A DNA stretch of 64,000 bases. It comes from Cinclus cinclus (taxonomy: Eukaryota; Chordata; Aves; Passeriformes; Cinclidae). The DNA lies in the NCBI RefSeq assembly GCF_963662255.1, contig NW_026912141.1:444001-508000 (forward strand), written 5' to 3'. The notes under the pieces were generated by a model. That model saw only the letters and a program-made list of their open reading frames with translations. It was not told the DNA's origin and did not search any database. Below are positions 9,654 to 23,443 of the stretch, piece by piece (the first letter of the stretch is position 1; every line of letters begins with the position of its first letter). The position numbers and the translations under genes are program-made.

Positions 9654-11032
9654 CTGCTCCGAGAGGCAGAGAGCACCTCGGCAGACGCAGTGCAGAGGGA
9701 AAGGACACAGTATCCGAGGGAGCGTGGCGCCGCTTAGGCGGGCAAAGCAGAAAGGTGCCGCCCGGCACTGGCTTTGACTCCCTGAGCTTCCTTGCTAGGA
9801 CAGCAGCTGCCGAAAGCTGGCAACTAGGCTGCCAGAGTGCAGAATGTCAGCGGTCTGGCACGCCTGCTTGCCGAAAGCCAGGATCAGCGAGACAGCGTGC
9901 TAGGCTCTGTTTCACAGCACCTTGGAGAACACGCCCTTGAAGAATGCCGTCTCTGTTCCGCAAAAGCTCTGCCACAGTGAAGGTGGAAGAAGCAGCCTGT
10001 GGCCACGGGCAGAGCTGGTCAACAGCTGCGCCTAACTTTCCCAAGCTGCGAGAGCATTCTCAGCCGAGTTCTGCTTTGACAGAGCTATTGCTGAACTTTT
10101 GCAGCCCCGGAGGCAGCTGAAACCAAGGCTGTGTTCTGCCTCTTCATTCTTGCCTTCCTGTGCTCCAGCGAGAAGTGAAGCTCTGGCACGGCATTCAGCT
10201 TTGCCGCCTCTCTGCACGGAAAGCACTAGACAGAACTAGTGTGCTTCGTGCATGCTCTCTCCTCGCTTTTATGGTCACTGCTCTGCTTTTTGCTTGGCAG
10301 CGTTCCAAGGCTCCACGGCATACCTCTTGCACAGCGAGAGGTGGCCGGCGAGGAATACTTGCTGGCTTAAGTCGTTCCATGCTCAAGGCATTCATCAGAG
10401 CAGCACAATGCGGGAAAAGAGGGGGGAACATTGCAGGACAAATTTCTATGCTGGATCATGATTGTCTGCGAGACAGCTCTCCGCAGCGCGAGTATTTGGC
10501 CAGGCTGCAATCAGCGCCACGGGAAGCCAATCTGACAAGCGGAGTGCAACGAGCGCGGCGATATGGGGCCACTTGGCAGGTGGCCGAAGAAAGACGGCTG
10601 CCCCGCGAATGTGGTGCCAGAAGGCAAGTTTCAGCAGGGCGTTCCGGGCGAGCTTAATGTGTAGCCGCAGCTGTTCTAGGCGAGATTGTAGCCGAGAAGC
10701 TTTCCGTCTCCATTCACGAGACAAGAAAAGCAGAACGCAATGGTCTAGAGGGTTGAGAAGAAAAGTGCTCGTAGCGAGCTCGTTGCGGCAGAAGCGAAAG
10801 CCAGGAGCAGCGTGCTCGCTGCGAGAAGTAGACGGCGCTTCGCCTCCTTGGGAAGGAAATCGCGTCTGGGCACGAACGGCAGCCAGCGAAGCTTCAGAAC
10901 AGCAGGCTGTTCTGCTCAGCGTACGAGCCTGAAGTGAGTGGCAAGGGCTAAGGGGACAGTTCCAAGGCATCTAGCTTTCCTGCTAGCAATGCCATTTCTA
11001 CCCTGCTGTGGAAAACATTGTCCTTTGCCCTT
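9654..11032. repeat. Monomer U8, class K
   Basis: G at p16, A at p196, C at p452, A at p462, C at p758, T at p803, G at p837, C at p855, C at p1018. Private C at p658. Confidence 0.97.
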
Positions 11033-12411
11033 CTGCTCCGAGAGGCAGAGAGCACCTCGGCAGACGCAGTGCAGAGGGAAAGGACACAGTATCCGAGGGA
11101 GCGTGGCGCCGCTTAGGCGGGCAAAGCAGAAAGGTGCCGCCCGGCACTGGCTTTGACTCCCTGAGCTTCCTTGCTAGGACAGCAGCTGCCGAAAGCTGGC
11201 AACTAGGCTGCCAGAGTGCAGAATGTAGGCGGTCTGGCACGCCTGCTTGCCGAAAGCCAGGATCAGCGAGACAGCGTGCTAGGCTCTGTTTCACAGCACC
11301 TTGGAGAACACGCCCTTGAAGAATGCCCTCTCTGCTCCGCAAAAGCTCTGCCACAGTGAAGGTGGAAGAAGCAGCCTGTGGCCACGGGCAGAGCTGGTCA
11401 ACAGCTGCGCCTAACTTTCCCAAGCTGCGAGAGCATTCTCAGCCGAGTTCTGCTTTGACAGAGCTATTGCTGAACTTTTGCAGCCCCGGAGGCTGCTGAA
11501 ACCAAGGCTGTGTTCTGCCTCTTCATTCTTGCCTTCCTGTGCTCCAGCGAGAAGTGAAGCTCTGGCACGGCATTCAGCTTTGCCGCCTCTCTGCACGGAA
11601 AGCACTAGACAGAACTAGTGTGCTTCGTGCATGCTCTCTCCTCGCTTTTATGGTCACTGCTCTGCTTTTTGCTTGGCAGCGTTCCAAGGGTCCACGGCAT
11701 ACCTCTTGCACAGCGAGAGGTGGCCAGCGAGGAATACTTGCTGGCTTAAGTCGTTCCATGCTCAAGGCATTCATCAGAGCAGCACAATGCGGGAAAAGAG
11801 GGGGGAACATTGCAGGACAAATTTCTATGCTGGATCATGATTGCCTGCGAGACAGCTCTCCGCAGCGCGAGTATTTGGCCAGGCTGAAATCAGTGCCACG
11901 GGAAGCCAATCTGACAAGCGGAGTGCAACGAGCGCGGCGATATGGGGCCACTTGGCAGGTGGCCGAAGAAAGACGGCTGCCCCGCGAATGTGGTGCCAGA
12001 AGGCAAGTTTCAGCAGGGCGTTCCGGGCGAGCTTAATGTGTAGCCGCAGTTGTTCTAGGCGAGATTGTAGCCGAGAAGCTTTCCGTCTCCATTCACGAGA
12101 CAAGAAAAGCAGAACGCAATGGTCTAGAGGGTTGAGAAGAAAAGTGCTCGTAGCGAGCTCGTTGCGGCAGAAGCGAAAGCCAGGAGCAGCGTGCTCGCTG
12201 CGAGAAGTAGACGGCGCTTCGCCTCCTTGGGAAGGAAATCGCGTCTGGGCACGAACGGCAGCCAGCGAAGCTTCAGAACAGCAAGCTGTTCTGCTCAGCG
12301 TACGAGCCTGAAGTGAGTGGCAAGGGCTAAGGGGACAGTTCCAAGGCATCTAGCTTTCCTGCTAGCAATGCCATTTCTACCCTGCTGTGGAAAACATTGT
12401 CCTTTGCCCTT
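11033..12411. repeat. Monomer U9, class K
   Basis: Shares A at p694, C at p812 and T at p862 with U7, two units earlier. Private C at p303. A at p1252 changes the centre of the p1242-1261 palindrome without breaking its arms. Confidence 0.97.
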
Positions 12412-13790
12412 CTGCTCCGAGAGGCACAGAGCACCTCGGCAGACGCAGTGCAGAGGGAAAGGACACAGTATCCGAGGGAGCGTGGCGCCGCTTAGGCGGG
12501 CAAAGCAGAAAGGTGCCGCCCGGCACTGGCTTTGACTCCCTGAGCTTCCTTGCTAGGACAGCAGCTGCCGAAAGCTGGCAACTAGGCTGCCAGAGTGCAG
12601 AATGTAGGCGGTCTGGCACGCCTGCTTGCCGAAAGCCAGGATCAGCGAGACAGCGTGCTAGGCTCTGTTTCACAGCACCTTGGAGAACACGCCCTTGAAG
12701 AATGCCGTCTCTGTTCCGCAAAAGCTCTGCCACAGTGAAGGTGGAAGAAGCAGCCTGTGGCCACGGGCAGAGCTGGTCAACAGCTGCGCCTAACTTTCCC
12801 AAGCTGCGAGAGCATTCTCAGCCGAGTTCTGCTTTGACAGAGCTATTGCTGAACTTTTGCAGCCCCGGAGGCTGCTGAAACCAAGGCTGTGTTCTGCCTC
12901 TTCATTCTTGCCTTCCTGTGCTCCAGCGAGAAGTGAAGCTCTGGCACGGCATTCAGCTTTGCCGCCTCTCTGCACGGAAAGCACTAGACAGAACTAGTGT
13001 GCTTCGTGCATGCTCTCTCCTCGCTTTTATGGTCACTGCTCTGCTTTTTGCTTGGCAGCGTTCCAAGGGTCCACGGCATACATCTTGCACAGCGAGAGGT
13101 GGCCGGCGAGGAATACTTGCTGGCTTAAGTCGTTCCATGCTCAAGGCATTCATCAGAGCAGCACAATGAGGGAAAAGAGGGGGGAACATTGCAGGACAAA
13201 TTTCTATGCTGGAACATGATTGTCTGCGAGACAGCTCTCCGCGGCGCTAGTATTTGGCCAGGCTGAAATCAGCGCCACGGGAAGCCAATCTGACAAGCGG
13301 AGTGCAACGAGCGCGGCGATATGGGGCCACTTGGCAGGTGGCCGAAGAAAGACGGCTGCCCCGCGAATGTGGTGCCAGAAGGCAAGTTTCAGCAGGGCGT
13401 TCCGGGCGAGCTTAATGTGTAGCCGCAGTTGTTCTAGGCGAGATTGTAGCCGAGAAGCTTTCCGTCTCCATTCACGAGACAAGAAAAGCAGAACGCAATG
13501 GTCTAGAGGGTTGAGAAGAAAAGTGCTCGTAGCGAGCTCGTTGCGGCAGAAGCGAAAGCCAGGAGCAGCGTGCTCGCTGCGAGAAGTAGACGGCGCTTCG
13601 CCTCCTTGGGAAGGAAATCGCGTCTGGGCACGAACGGCAGCCAGCGAAGCTTCAGAACAGCAGGCTGTTCTGCTCAGCGTACGAGCCTGAAGTGAGTGGC
13701 AAGGGCTAAGGGGACAGTGCCAAGGCATCTAGCTTTCCTGCTAGCAATGCCATTTCTACCCTGCTGTGGAAAACATTGTCCTTTGCCCTT
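12412..13790. repeat. Monomer U10, class A
   Basis: A at p758 (only here and U13), A at p195, T at p269, C at p452, A at p671, C at p1208, G at p1308. Confidence 0.97.
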
Positions 13791-15169
13791 CTGCTCCGAG
13801 AGGCAGAGAGCACCTCGGCAGACGCAGTGCAGAGGGAAAGGACACAGAATCCGAGGGAGCGTGGCGCCGCTTAGGCGGGCAAAGCAGAAAGGTGCCGCCC
13901 GGCACTGGCTTTGACTCCCTGAGCTTCCTTGCTAGGACAGCAGCTGCCGAAAGCTGGCAACTAGGCTGCCAGAGTGCAGAATGTAGGCGGTCTGGCACGC
14001 CTGCTTGCCGAAAGCCAGGATCAGCGAGACAGCGTGCTAGGCTCTGTTGCACAGCACCTTGGAGAACACGCACTTGAAGAATGCCCTCTCTGTTCCGCAA
14101 AAGCTCTGCCACAGTGAAGGTGGAAGAAGCAGCCTGTGGCCACGGGCAGAGCTGGTCAACAGCTGCGCCTAACTTTCCCAAGCTGCGAGAGCATTCTCAG
14201 CCGAGTTCTGCTTTGACAGAGCTATTGCTGAACTTTTGCAGTCCCGGAGGCTGCTGAAACCAAGGCTGTGTTCTGCCTCTTCATTCTTGCCTTCCTGTGC
14301 TCCAGCGAGAAGTGAAGCTCTGGCACGGCATTCAGCTTTGCCGCCTCTCTGCACGGAAAGCACTAGACAGAACTAGTGTGCTTCGTGCATGCTCTCTCCT
14401 CGCTTTTATGGTCACTGCTCTGCTTTTTGCTTGGCAGCGTTCCAAGGGTCCACGGCATACCTCTTGCACAGCGAGAGGTGGCCGGCGAGGAATACTTGCT
14501 GGCTTAAGTCGTTCCATGCTCAAGGCATTCATCAGAGCAGCACAATGCGGGAAAAGAGGGGGGAACATTGCAGGACAAATTTCTATGCTGGATCATGATT
14601 GTCTGCGAGACAGCTCTCCGCAGCGCGAGTATTTGGCCAGGCTGAAATCAGCGCCACGGGAAGCCAATCTGACAAGCGGAGTGCAACGAGCGCGGCGATA
14701 TGGGGCCACTTGGCAGGTGGCCGAAGAAAGACGGCTGCCCCGCGAATGTGGTGCCAGAAGGCAAGTTTCAGCAGGGCGTTCCGGACGAGCTTAATGTGTA
14801 GCCGCAGTTGTTCTAGGCGAGATTGCAGCCGAGAAGCTTTCCGTCTCCATTCACGAGACAAGAAAAGCAGAAAGCAATGGTCTAGAGGGTTGAGAAGAAA
14901 AGTGCTCGTAGCGAGCTCGTTGCGGCAGAAGCGAAAGCCAGGAGCAGCGTGCTCGCTGCGAGAAGTAGACGGCGCTTCGCCTCCTTGGGAAGGAAATGGC
15001 GTCTGGGCACGAACGGCAGCCAGCGAAGCTTCAGAACAGCAGGCTGTTCTGCTCAGCGTACGAGCCTGAAGTGAGTGGCAAGGGCTAAGGGGACAGTGCC
15101 AAGGCATCTAGCTTTCCTGCTAGCAATGCCATTTCTACCCTGCTGTGGAAAACATTGTCCTTTGCCCTT
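13791..15169. repeat. Monomer U11, class C
   Basis: G at p16, A at p58, A at p195, G at p259, A at p282, C at p296, C at p758, T at p803, G at p837, A at p995. G at p1208, unlike U14 and U17. Confidence 0.97.
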
Positions 15170-16548
15170 CTGCTCCGAGAGGCACAGAGCACCTCGTCAG
15201 ACGCAGTGCAGAGGGAAAGGACACAGTATCCGAGGGAGCGTGGCGCCGCTTAGGCGGGCAAAGCAGAAAGGTGCCGCCCGGCACTGGCTTTGACTCCCTG
15301 AGCTTCCTTGCTAGGACAGCAGCTGCCGAAAGCTGGCAACTAGGCTGCCAGAGTGCAGAATGTCGGCGGTCTGGCACGCCTGCTTGCCGAAAGCCAGGAT
15401 CAGCGAGACAGCGTGCTAGGCTCTGTTTCACAGCACCCTGGAGAACACGCCCTTGAAGAATGCCGTCTCTGTTCCGCAAAAGCTCTGCCACAGTGAAGGT
15501 GGAAGAAGCAGCCTGTGGCCACGGGCAGAGCTGGTCAACAGCTGCGCCTAACTTTCCCAAGCTGCGAGAGCATTCTCAGCCGAGTTCTGCTTTGACAGAG
15601 CTATTGCTGAACTTTTGCAGTCCCGGAGGCTGCTGAAACCAAGGCTGTGTTCTGCCTCTTCATTCTTGCCTTCCTGTGCTCCAGCGAGAAGTGAAGCTCT
15701 GGCACGGCATTCAGCTTTGCCGCCTCTCTGCACGGAAAGCACTAGACAGAACTAGTGTGCTTCGTGCATGCTCTCTCCTCGCTTTTATGGTCACTGCTCT
15801 GCTTTTTGCTTGGCAGCGTTCAAAGGGTCCACGGCATACCTCTTGCACAGCGAGAGGTGGCCGGCGAGGAATACTTGCTGGCTTAAGTCGTTCCATGCTC
15901 AAGGCATTCATCAGAGCAGCACAATGGGGGAAAAGAGGGGGGAACATTGCAGGACAAATTTCTATGCTGGAACATGATTGTCTGCGAGACAGCTCTCCGC
16001 GGCGCTAGTATTTGGCCAGGCTGAAATTAGCGCCACGGGAAGCCAATCTGACAAGCGGAGTGCAACGAGCCCGGCGATATGGGGCCACTTGGCAGGTGGC
16101 CGAAGAAAGACGGCTGCCCCGCGAATGTGGTGCCAGAAGGCAAGTTTCAGCAGGGCGTTCCGGGCGAGCTTAATGTGTAGCCGCAGTTGTTCTAGACGAG
16201 ATTGTAGCCGAGAAGCTTTCCGTCTCCATTCACGAGACAAGAAAAGCAGAACGCAATGGTCTAGAGGGTTGAGAAGAAAAGTGCTCGTAGCGAGCTCGTT
16301 GCGGCAGAAGCGAAAGCCAGGAGCAGCGTGCTCGCTGCGAGAAGTAGACGGCGCTTCGCCTCCTTGGGAAGGAAATCGCGTCTGGGCACGAACGGCAGCC
16401 AGCGAAGCTTCAGAACAGCAAGCTGTTCTGCTCAGCGTACGAGCCTGAAGTGAGTGGCAAGGGCTAAGGGGACAGTTCCAAGGCATCTAGCTTTCCTGCT
16501 AGCAATGCCATTTCTACCCTGCTGTGGAAAACATTGTCCTTTGCCCTT
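15170..16548. repeat. Monomer U12, class P
   Basis: T at p28, A at p653, G at p832, T at p859, C at p902, C at p1208. Private A at p1027. A at p1252, as in U9. Confidence 0.97.
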
Positions 16549-17927
16549 CTGCTCCGAGAGGCACAGAGCACCTCGGCAGACGCAGTGCAGAGGGAAAGGA
16601 CACAGTATCCGAGGGAGCGTGGCGCCGCTTAGGCGGGCAAAGCAGAAAGGTGCCGCCCGGCACTGGCTTTGACTCCCTGAGCTTCCTTGCTAGGACAGCA
16701 GCTGCCGAAAGCTGGCAACTAGGCTGCCAGAGTGCAGAATGTAGGCGGTCTGGCACGCCTGCTTGCCGAAAGCCAGGATCAGCGAGACAGCGTGCTAGGC
16801 TCTGTTTCACAGCACCTTGGAGAACACGCCCTTGAAGAATGCCGTCTCTGTTCCGCAAAAGCTCTGCCACAGTGAAGGTGGAAGAAGCAGCCTGTGGCCA
16901 CGGGCAGAGCTGGTCAACAGCTGCGCCTAACTTTCCCAAGCTGCGAGAGCATTCTCAGCCGAGTTCTGCTTTGACAGAGCTATTGCTGAACTTTTGCAGC
17001 CCCGGAGGCTGCTGAAACCAAGGCTGTGTTCTGCCTCTTCATTCTTGCCTTCCTGTGCTCCAGCGAGAAGTGAAGCTCTGGCACGGCATTCAGCTTTCCC
17101 GCCTCTCTTCACGGAAAGCACTAGACAGAACTAGTGTGCTTCGTGCATGCTCTCTCCTCGCTTTTATGGTCACTGCTCTGCTTTTTGCTTGGCAGCGTTC
17201 CAAGGGTCCACGGCATACCTCTTGCACAGCGAGAGGTGGCCGGCGAGGAATACTTGCTGGCTTAAGTCGTTCCATGCTCAAGGCATTCATCAGAGCAGCA
17301 CAATGAGGGAAAAGAGGGGGGAACATTGCAGGACAAATTTCTATGCTGGAACATGATTGTCTGCGAGACAGCTCTCCGCGGCGCTAGTATTTGGCCAGGC
17401 TGAAATCAGCGCCACGGGAAGCCAATCTGACAAGCGGAGTGCAACGAGCGCGGCGATATGGGGCCACTTGGCAGGTGGCCGAAGAAAGACGGCTGCCCCG
17501 CGAATGTGGTGCCAGAAGGCAAGTTTCAGCAGGGCGTTCCGGGCGAGCTTAATGTGTAGCCGCAGTTGTTCTAGGCGAGATTGTAGCCGAGAAGCTTTCC
17601 GTCTCCATTCACGAGACAAGAAAAGCAGAACGCAATGGTCTAGAGGGTTGAGAAGAAAAGTGCTCGTAGCGAGCTCGTTGCGGCAGAAGCGAAAGCCAGG
17701 AGCAGCGTGCTCGCTGCGAGAAGTAGACGGCGCTTCGCCTCCTTGGGAAGGAAATCGCGTCTGGGCACGAACGGCAGCCAGCGAAGCTTCAGAACAGCAG
17801 GCTGTTCTGCTCAGCGTACGAGCCTGAAGTGAGTGGCAAGGGCTAAGGGGACAGTGCCAAGGCATCTAGCTTTCCTGCTAGCAATGCCATTTCTACCCTG
17901 CTGTGGAAAACATTGTCCTTTGCCCTT
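16549..17927. repeat. Monomer U13, class A
   Basis: A at p758, A at p195, C at p452, G at p1308. Two private changes sit in p545-562; one alters the outer arm of the p560-599 dyad (TGCACG to TTCACG). Confidence 0.97.
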
Positions 17928-19306
17928 CTGCTCCGAGAGGCAGAGAGCACCTCGGCAGACGCAGTGCAGAGGGAAAGGACACAGAATCCGAGGGAGCGTG
18001 GCGCCGCTTAGGCGGGCAAAGCAGAAAGGTGCCGCCCGGCACTGGCTTTGACTCCCTGAGCTTCCTTGCTAGGACAGCAGCTGCCGAAAGCTGGCAACTA
18101 GGCTGCCAGAGTGCAGAATGTAGGCGGTCTGGCACGCCTGCTTGCCGAAAGCCAGGATCAGCGAGACAGCGTGCTAGGCTCTGTTGCACAGCACCTTGGA
18201 AAACACGCACTTGAAGAATGCCCTCTCTGTTCCGCAAAAGCTCTGCCACAGTGAAGGTGGAAGAAGCAGCCTGTGGCCACGGGCAGAGCTGGTCAACAGC
18301 TGCGCCTAACTTTCCCAAGCTGCGAGAGCATTCTCAGCCGAGTTCTGCTTTGACAGAGCTATTGCTGAACTTTTGCAGTCCCGGAGGCTGCTGAAACCAA
18401 GGCTGTGTTCTGCCTCTTCATTCTTGCCTTCCTGTGCTCCAGCGAGAAGTGAAGCTCTGGCACGGCATTCAGCTTTGCCGCCTCTCTGCACGGAAAGCAC
18501 TAGACAGAACTAGTGTGCTTCGTGCATGCTCTCTCCTCGCTTTTATGGTCACTGCTCTGCTTTTTGCTTGGCAGCGTTCCAAGGGTCCACGGCATACCTC
18601 TTGCACAGCGAGAGGTGGCCGGCGAGGAATACTTGCTGGCTTAAGTCGTTCCATGCTCAAGGCATTCATCAGAGCAGCACAATGCGGGAAAAGAGGGGGG
18701 AACATTGCAGGACAAATTTCTATGCTGGAACATGATTGTCTGCGAGACAGCTCTCCGCAGCGCGAGTATTTGGCCAGGCTGAAATCAGCGCCACGGGAAG
18801 CCAATCTGACAAGCGGAGTGCAACGAGCGCGGCGATATGGGGCCACTTGGCAGGTGGCCGAAGAAAGACGGCTGCCCCGCGAATGTGGTGCCAGAAGGCA
18901 AGTTTCAGCAGGGCGTTCCGGACGAGCTTAATGTGTAGCCGCAGTTGTTCTAGGCGAGATTGTAGCCGAGAAGCTTTCCGTCTCCATTCACGAGACAAGA
19001 AAAGCAGAAAGCAATGGTCTAGAGGGTTGAGAAGAAAAGTGCTCGTAGCGAGCTCGTTGCGGCAGAAGCGAAAGCCAGGAGCAGCGTGCTCGCTGCGAGA
19101 AGTAGACGGCGCTTCGCCTCCTTGGGAAGGAAATCGCGTCTGGGCACGAACGGCAGCCAGCGAAGCTTCAGAACAGCAGGCTGTTCTGCTCAGCGTACGA
19201 GCCTGAAGTGAGTGGCAAGGGCTAAGGGGACAGTGCCAAGGCATCTAGCTTTCCTGCTAGCAATGCCATTTCTACCCTGCTGTGGAAAACATTGTCCTTT
19301 GCCCTT
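17928..19306. repeat. Monomer U14, class C
   Basis: As U11 but with A at p274, A at p803, C at p1208. Matches U17 across the unit. Confidence 0.97.
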
Positions 19307-20685
19307 CTGCTCCGAGAGGCACAGAGCACCTCGTCAGACGCAGTGCAGAGGGAAAGGACACAGTATCCGAGGGAGCGTGGCGCCGCTTAGGCGGGCAAAG
19401 CAGAAAGGTGCCGCCCGGCACTGGCTTTGACTCCCTGAGCTTCCTTGCTAGGACAGCAGCTGCCGAAAGCTGGCAACTAGGCTGCCAGAGTGCAGAATGT
19501 CGGCGGTCTGGCACGCCTGCTTGCCGAAAGCCAGGATCAGCGAGACAGCGTGCTAGGCTCTGTTTCACAGCACCCTGGAGAACACGCCCTTGAAGAATGC
19601 CGTCTCTGTTCCGCAAAAGCTCTGCCACAGTGAAGGTGGAAGAAGCAGCCTGTGGCCACGGGCAGAGCTGGTCAACAGCTGCGCCTAACTTTCCCAAGCT
19701 GCGAGAGCATTCTCAGCCGAGTTCTGCTTTGACAGAGCTATTGCTGAACTTTTGCAGTCCCGGAGGCTGCTGAAACCAAGGCTGTGTTCTGCCTCTTCAT
19801 TCTTGCCTTCCTGTGCTCCAGCGAGAAGTGAAGCTCTGGCACGGCATTCAGCTTTGCCGCCTCTCTGCACGGAAAGCACTAGACAGAACTAGTGTGCTTC
19901 GTGCATGCTCTCTCCTCGCTTTTATGGTCACTGCTCTGCTTTTTGCTTGGCAGCGTTCAAAGGGTCCACGGCATACCTCTTGCACAGCGAGAGGTGGCCG
20001 GCGAGGAATACTTGCTGGCTTAAGTCGTTCCATGCTCAAGGCATTCATCAGAGCAGCACAATGGGGGAAAAGAGGGGGGAACATTGCAGGACAAATTTCT
20101 ATGCTGGAACATGATTGTCTGCGAGACAGCTCTCCGCGGCGCTAGTATTTGGCCAGGCTGAAATTAGCGCCACGGGAAGCCAATCTGACAAGCGGAGTGC
20201 AACGAGCCCGGCGATATGGGGCCACTTGGCAGGTGGCCGAAGAAAGACGGCTGCCCCGCGAATGTGGTGCCAGAAGGCAAGTTTCAGCAGGGCGTTCCGG
20301 GCGAGCTTAATGTGTAGCCGCAGTTGTTCTAGGCGAGATTGTAGCCGAGAAGCTTTCCGTCTCCATTCACGAGACAAGAAAAGCAGAACGCAATGGTCTA
20401 GAGGGTTGAGAAGAAAAGTGCTCGTAGCGAGCTCGTTGCGGCAGAAGCGAAAGCCAGGAGCAGCGTGCTCGCTGCGAGAAGTAGACGGCGCTTCGCCTCC
20501 TTGGGAAGGAAATAGCGTCTGGGCACGAACGGCAGCCAGCGAAGCTTCAGAACAGCAGGCTGTTCTGCTCAGCGTACGAGCCTGAAGTGAGTGGCAAGGG
20601 CTAAGGGGACAGTCCCAAGGCATCTAGCTTTCCTGCTAGCAATGCCATTTCTACCCTGCCGTGGAAAACATTGTCCTTTGCCCTT
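19307..20685. repeat. Monomer U15, class P
   Basis: T at p28, C at p902, A at p1208, C at p1354. The last two are shared only with U18. Confidence 0.97.
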
Positions 20686-22064
20686 CTGCTCCGAGAGGCA
20701 CAGAGCACCTCGGCAGACGCAGTGCAGAGGGAAAGGACACAGTATCCGAGGGAGCGTGGCGCCGCTTAGGCGGGCAAAGCAGAAAGGTGCCGCCCGGCAC
20801 TGGCTTTGACTCCCTGAGCTTCCTTGCTAGGACAGCAGCTGCCGAAAGCTGGCAACTAGGCTGCCAGAGTGCAGAATGTCGGCGGTCTGGCACGCCTGCT
20901 TGCCGAAAGCCAGGATCAGCGAGACAGCGTGCTAGGCTCTGTTTCACAGCACCCTGGAGAACACGCCCTTGAAGAATGCCGTCTCTGTTCCGCAAAAGCT
21001 CTGCCACAGTGAAGGTGGAAGAAGCAGCCTGTGGCCACGGGCAGAGCTGGTCAACAGCTGCGCCTAACTTTCCCAAGCTGCGAGAGCATTCTCAGCCGAG
21101 TTCTGCTTTGACAGAGCTATTGCTGAACTTTTGCAGTCCCGGAGGCTGCTGAAACCAAGGCTGTGTTCTGCCTCTTCATTCTTGCCTTCCTGTGCTCCAG
21201 CGAGAAGTGAAGCTCTGGCACGGCATTCAGCTTTGCCGCCTCTCTGCACGGAAAGCACTAGACAGAACTAGTGTGCTTCGTGCATGCTCTCTCCTCGCTT
21301 TTATGGTCACTGCTCTGCTTTTTGCTTGGCAGCGTTCAAAGGGTCCACGGCATACCTCTTGCACAGCGAGAGGTGGCCGGCGAGGAATACTTGCTGGCTT
21401 AAGTCGTTCCATGCTCAAGGCATTCATCAGAGCAGCACAATGGGGGAAAAGAGGGGGGAACATTGCAGGACAAATTTCTATGCTGGAACATGATTGTCTG
21501 CGAGACAGCTCTCCGCAGCGCTAGTATTTGGCCAGGCTGAAATCAGCGCCACGGGAAGCCAATCTGACAAGCGGAGTGCAACGAGCGCGGCGATATGGGG
21601 CCACTTGGCAGGTGGCCGAAGAAAGACGGCTGCCCCGCGAATGTGGTGCCAGAAGGCAACTTTCAGCAGGGCGTTCCGGGCGAGCTTAATGTGTAGCCGC
21701 AGTTGTTCTAGGCGAGATTGTAGCCGAGAAGCTTTCCGTCTCCATTCACGAGACAAGAAAAGCAGAACGCAATGGTCTAGAGGGTTGAGAAGAAAAGTGC
21801 TCGTAGCGAGCTCGTTGCGGCAGAAGCGAAAGCCAGGAGCAGCGTGCTCGCTGCGAGAAGTAGACGGCGCTTCGCCTCCTTGGGAAGGAAATCGCGTCTG
21901 GGCACGAACGGCAGCCAGCGAAGCTTCAGAACAGCAGGCTGTTCTGCTCAGCGTACGAGCCTGAAGTGAGTGGCAAGGGCTAAGGGGACAGTGCCAAGGC
22001 ATCTAGCTTTCCTGCTAGCAATGCCATTTCTACCCTGCTGTGGAAAACATTGTCCTTTGCCCTT
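20686..22064. repeat. Monomer U16, mixed
   Basis: A at p653, G at p758, A at p832, C at p859, C at p975, then C at p1208 and G at p1308 as in U13. It looks like a chimera of a non-A front and an A-class tail. Confidence 0.97.
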
Positions 22065-23443
22065 CTGCTCCGAGAGGCAGAGAGCACCTCGGCAGACGCA
22101 GTGCAGAGGGAAAGGACACAGAATCCGAGGGAGCGTGGCGCCGCTTAGGCGGGCAAAGCAGAAAGGTGCCGCCCGGCACTGGCTTTGACTCCCTGAGCTT
22201 CCTTGCTAGGACAGCAGCTGCCGAAAGCTGGCAACTAGGCTGCCAGAGTGCAGAATGTAGGCGGTCTGGCACGCCTGCTTGCCGAAAGCCAGGATCAGCG
22301 AGACAGCGTGCTAGGCTCTGTTGCACAGCACCTTGGAAAACACGCACTTGAAGAATGCCCTCTCTGTTCCGCAAAAGCTCTGCCACAGTGAAGGTGGAAG
22401 AAGCAGCCTGTGGCCACGGGCAGAGCTGGTCAACAGCTGCGCCTAACTTTCCCAAGCTGCGAGAGCATTCTCAGCCGAGTTCTGCTTTGACAGAGCTATT
22501 GCTGAACTTTTGCAGTCCCGGAGGCTGCTGAAACCAAGGCTGTGTTCTGCCTCTTCATTCTTGCCTTCCTGTGCTCCAGCGAGAAGTGAAGCTCTGGCAC
22601 GGCATTCAGCTTTGCCGCCTCTCTGCACGGAAAGCACTAGACAGAACTAGTGTGCTTCGTGCATGCTCTCTCCTCGCTTTTATGGTCACTGCTCTGCTTT
22701 TTGCTTGGCAGCGTTCCAAGGGTCCACGGCATACCTCTTGCACAGCGAGAGGTGGCCGGCGAGGAATACTTGCTGGCTTAAGTCGTTCCATGCTCAAGGC
22801 ATTCATCAGAGCAGCACAATGCGGGAAAAGAGGGGGGAACATTGCAGGACAAATTTCTATGCTGGAACATGATTGTCTGCGAGACAGCTCTCCGCAGCGC
22901 GAGTATTTGGCCAGGCTGAAATCAGCGCCACGGGAAGCCAATCTGACAAGCGGAGTGCAACGAGCGCGGCGATATGGGGCCACTTGGCAGGTGGCCGAAG
23001 AAAGACGGCTGCCCCGCGAATGTGGTGCCAGAAGGCAAGTTTCAGCAGGGCGTTCCGGACGAGCTTAATGTGTAGCCGCAGTTGTTCTAGGCGAGATTGT
23101 AGCCGAGAAGCTTTCCGTCTCCATTCACGAGACAAGAAAAGCAGAAAGCAATGGTCTAGAGGGTTGAGAAGAAAAGTGCTCGTAGCGAGCTCGTTGCGGC
23201 AGAAGCGAAAGCCAGGAGCAGCGTGCTCGCTGCGAGAAGTAGACGGCGCTTCGCCTCCTTGGGAAGGAAATCGCGTCTGGGCACGAACGGCAGCCAGCGA
23301 AGCTTCAGAACAGCAGGCTGTTCTGCTCAGCGTACGAGCCTGAAGTGAGTGGCAAGGGCTAAGGGGACAGTGCCAAGGCATCTAGCTTTCCTGCTAGCAA
23401 TGCCATTTCTACCCTGCTGTGGAAAACATTGTCCTTTGCCCTT
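22065..23443. repeat. Monomer U17, class C
   Basis: Same diagnostic bases as U14, including A at p274. Confidence 0.97.
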
